This document shows positions 62,441-64,000 of a DNA stretch of 64,000 bases, one piece after another. Positions within the stretch are counted from its first letter, which is position 1, and each line of letters starts with the position of its first letter. The position numbers and the translations under genes are program-made. Origin of the DNA: Thalassospira sp. TSL5-1 (GTDB taxonomy: Bacteria; Pseudomonadota; Alphaproteobacteria; Rhodospirillales; Thalassospiraceae); NCBI RefSeq assembly GCF_001907695.1, contig NZ_KV880639.1, positions 322,103 to 386,102 on the forward strand, in the 5' to 3' direction. The notes below the pieces were generated by a model. That model searched no databases. It was not told the origin of the DNA and was given only the letters and a program-made list of their open reading frames with translations.

Positions 62441-63589
62441 TCAGGCCAGCAGCCTGTTTGCCAGCGCCATAACCATGCCCGCAGTGGCATTCAATTCCGA
62501 CAGGGTCAAATATTCCTCTGGTTTGTGCGCCCGTGAAATATCGCCTGGCCCGCATATAATGGCCGGAATACCCGCCGCCTGGAAAAGCCCGGCTTCGCTG
62601 CCATAGCTCACGGCTGCAACCGGACTATGGCCGGAAATTTCCGCAACCACATTCACAAGCGGATGATCTTCGGGCAGGGCCAGGGCCGGATAGGAAGAAA
62701 TCCAGTGTGCCGCCAGCTTGGCCTTTGTCGCCGAATAATTTTCACGCTCGACAGCATCAAGCAGCGGTGCAAACAGGCTCTTTGGGTCCACCCCGGCAAT
62801 TGCGCGTGCTTCTATTTGTACTTCTGCATGGTCGGGAATGATATTCACCGCCTGTCCACCAGAAATGGTACCGATTTGAAGGCTGGAACAGGCCGGGATA
62901 AAGCGCGGGTCAAACGGGCCTTTTTCAAGCATTTCTGCCTGCGTGCGCGCGGCCACCAATACCGGCAAAATCGCGTGAATGGCATTTACCCCCAAATCCG
63001 TGCGCGAACTGTGCCCCGATATACCCGTTGCCTCAATGCTCAGGGCGGCCTTGCCCTTATGCGCCAAAACAGGCACCAGCCCCGATGGTTCGCCGATAAT
63101 CGCGCCCAATGGCGCGGCGCAAAGGTCGGGCAGGGCCGCAATCATATGCGGAACACCACGACAGCCAATTTCCTCGTCATAAGACAGGGCCAGGTGAATG
63201 GGCGTTTGCGGGTTAATGGCAACCAGGGCGGGCACCATTGCCAGGATGGCAGCCAGATACCCCTTCATATCGCAGCTCCCCCGGCCAATCAGCCGTCCGT
63301 CTTTGTGCTGGCGCAAAACAAACGGGTCGGACTGCCACTCCGGCTCGCCTGCGGGAACAACATCCACATGCCCCGACAGGATGTAACCGGGCCGTGACGG
63401 GTCGCCAATAGTGGCAAAAAGATTGGACCGATCCCCTTCCGGGCCAGGCAGCAAGTGGGTAAGAACACCATGCCCCTTAAGGTAGTCCGCCACAAAGGCG
63501 ATTAAGTCCTGATTGGAGGTCCCGGCAACTGTCCGAAAAGAAACAAGACAATCAAGCATTTCGACCGGGCTGAAATTCTGTGCAGTCAT
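62441..63589 (-). CDS. M20 family deacetylase, acetylornithine deacetylase (ArgE)-like
   Basis: A 382-residue zinc metallopeptidase-family hydrolase. Metal ligands and catalysis: SGHVDVVPAGEPEW (His, Asp), GRGSCDMKGYLAA (bridging Asp), SYDEEIGCRG (catalytic Glu and ligand Glu), IIGEPSGLVPVLAHKGK (Asp/Glu ligand region). It resembles acetylornithine deacetylases but is in a catabolic context, so another N-acyl amino acid or amine is likely. The start is ATG 63589 after GAGG; an upstream extension would overlap the cupin gene. Confidence 0.88.
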   Translation of the reverse strand: MTAQNFSPVEMLDCLVSFRTVAGTSNQDLIAFVADYLKGHGVLTHLLPGPEGDRSNLFATIGDPSRPGYILSGHVDVVPAGEPEWQSDPFVLRQHKDGRLIGRGSCDMKGYLAAILAMVPALVAINPQTPIHLALSYDEEIGCRGVPHMIAALPDLCAAPLGAIIGEPSGLVPVLAHKGKAALSIEATGISGHSSRTDLGVNAIHAILPVLVAARTQAEMLEKGPFDPRFIPACSSLQIGTISGGQAVNIIPDHAEVQIEARAIAGVDPKSLFAPLLDAVERENYSATKAKLAAHWISSYPALALPEDHPLVNVVAEISGHSPVAAVSYGSEAGLFQAAGIPAIICGPGDISRAHKPEEYLTLSELNATAGMVMALANRLLA

Positions 63590-63597
63590 TTTCGACC

Positions 63598-63966
63598 TCA
63601 GGACGCGGTAACGAAAATTTTGCGAACGGTCTCGATGGTTCTCCACTCACCAGTAAAACCCGGCTTCATGACAAAACTTTCACCGGCGGAAAATCTATGG
63701 CACGCCCCACCCGCCTCGCTGATTTCAACCACCCCCGACAGGATATGGCAAAACTCAAAGGTTTCCCCTTTGATCGAAACGGTTGTGCCGGGCGTTGCCT
63801 CCCAAATACCACTGCGGATCTGGCCCCATTTGTCGGCTCCGGCCTCGGCCGCATCAAGGTCCCATGTTTTAAAATGAGGATTGCCTTCAATCAGGCGCTC
63901 GGGCAAAGCCGTGTTTTCACGCGGGGTGAAAGAAGGCATAACATCAAGCGGCACAAGTCTGGTCAC
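63598..63966 (-). CDS. Small cupin protein (DUF861/cupin_3)
   Basis: A 122-residue single-domain cupin. The core is TPGTTVSIKGETFEFCHILSG (split as two strands), then VEISEAGGACHRFSAGESFVMKPGF and GEWRTIE. Only one of the usual histidines is obvious, with Glu and Cys nearby, so metal binding is uncertain. DUF861 relatives accompany amine- and ureidoglycine-degrading enzymes. The start is GTG 63966 after AGAGGAT. It is eight bases before the deacetylase and belongs to the same operon. Confidence 0.85.
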   Translation of the reverse strand: MTRLVPLDVMPSFTPRENTALPERLIEGNPHFKTWDLDAAEAGADKWGQIRSGIWEATPGTTVSIKGETFEFCHILSGVVEISEAGGACHRFSAGESFVMKPGFTGEWRTIETVRKIFVTAS

Positions 63967-63979
63967 AGTTTTACATCCT

Positions 63980-64000
63980 CTATGCGGGGAAAGGCAGCCG
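63980..64000 (-). CDS. Possible C-terminal end of an upstream gene
   Basis: The last bases read on the minus strand as RLPFPA followed by TAG, 13 bases before the cupin start. This could be the tail of a further gene of the operon outside the window. Only seven codons are visible. Confidence 0.2.
   Translation of the reverse strand, partial: RLPFPA

Noticed and set aside
1..64000. CRISPR arrays, insertion sequences, integrons, toxin-antitoxin or defence islands
   Set aside because: I saw no regularly spaced repeats, transposase or integrase motifs, terminal inverted repeats, or defence-family genes.

Overview
The window reads as ordinary chromosome of a Gram-negative alphaproteobacterium. 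Gene density is high, starts are ATG, GTG or TTG behind clear Shine-Dalgarno sequences, many stops and starts overlap by 1-8 bases, and G+C is moderate. A DUF3126 protein, a cytochrome bo3 operon followed by SURF1, an AraD1/GguC-type protein, YtfQRT/YjfF transport and a glucosylglycerate cassette together suggest Rhodospirillales, perhaps Thalassospira-like. That placement is inference. I see no rRNA, tRNA, CRISPR array, insertion sequence, prophage or replication origin.

Layout. 1-6.1 kb: the end of a CDP-alcohol phosphatidyltransferase, then a three-gene signalling operon (REC-DUF3369-GGDEF-EAL regulator, periplasmic-binding lipoprotein, membrane histidine kinase). 6.2-10.5 kb, minus strand: small proteins, an atypical SDR, the De Ley-Doudoroff genes dgoA and dgoK, and an Ldh-family oxidoreductase. 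10.5-15.6 kb, minus: SURF1 and cyoABCD, divergent from an MHS-type transporter. 17.5-21.6 kb: DUF3126, a GST, hpt, a DUF883/holin-like pair and pobA. 21.9-27.8 kb: an OpgD-like glucan protein, then glucosyl-3-phosphoglycerate phosphatase and synthase facing a GH13_18 phosphorylase, which looks like a glucosylglycerate cycle. 28-34.1 kb: a ThDP enzyme divergent from an IclR regulator, coaA, and an AraC regulator divergent from an MFS efflux protein.

34.2-43.3 kb is a sugar locus: AraD1/GguC, a sugar-dehydrogenase-like SDR, a FadR/GntR regulator, the ytfQRT-yjfF transporter and galM. With dgoK-dgoA 25 kb away it suggests oxidative galactose or arabinose catabolism split over two loci. 43.4-46.6 kb: an unknown membrane-anchored protein and a fused SecDF.

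46.7-64 kb is a catabolic island for an unidentified nitrogen compound: two aldehyde dehydrogenases, a tartrate/D-malate-type dehydrogenase, a DadA-like FAD oxidoreductase, an Lrp regulator, a dipeptide-type ABC transporter, a HAD hydrolase, a 2-hydroxyacid dehydrogenase, an omega-transaminase, a two-domain GNAT, an M20 deacetylase and a cupin. I found no convincing wholly new system. The most interesting points are the glucosylglycerate cycle, the signalling triad, the undefined catabolic island, and several near-perfect palindromes in promoters beside regulator genes.
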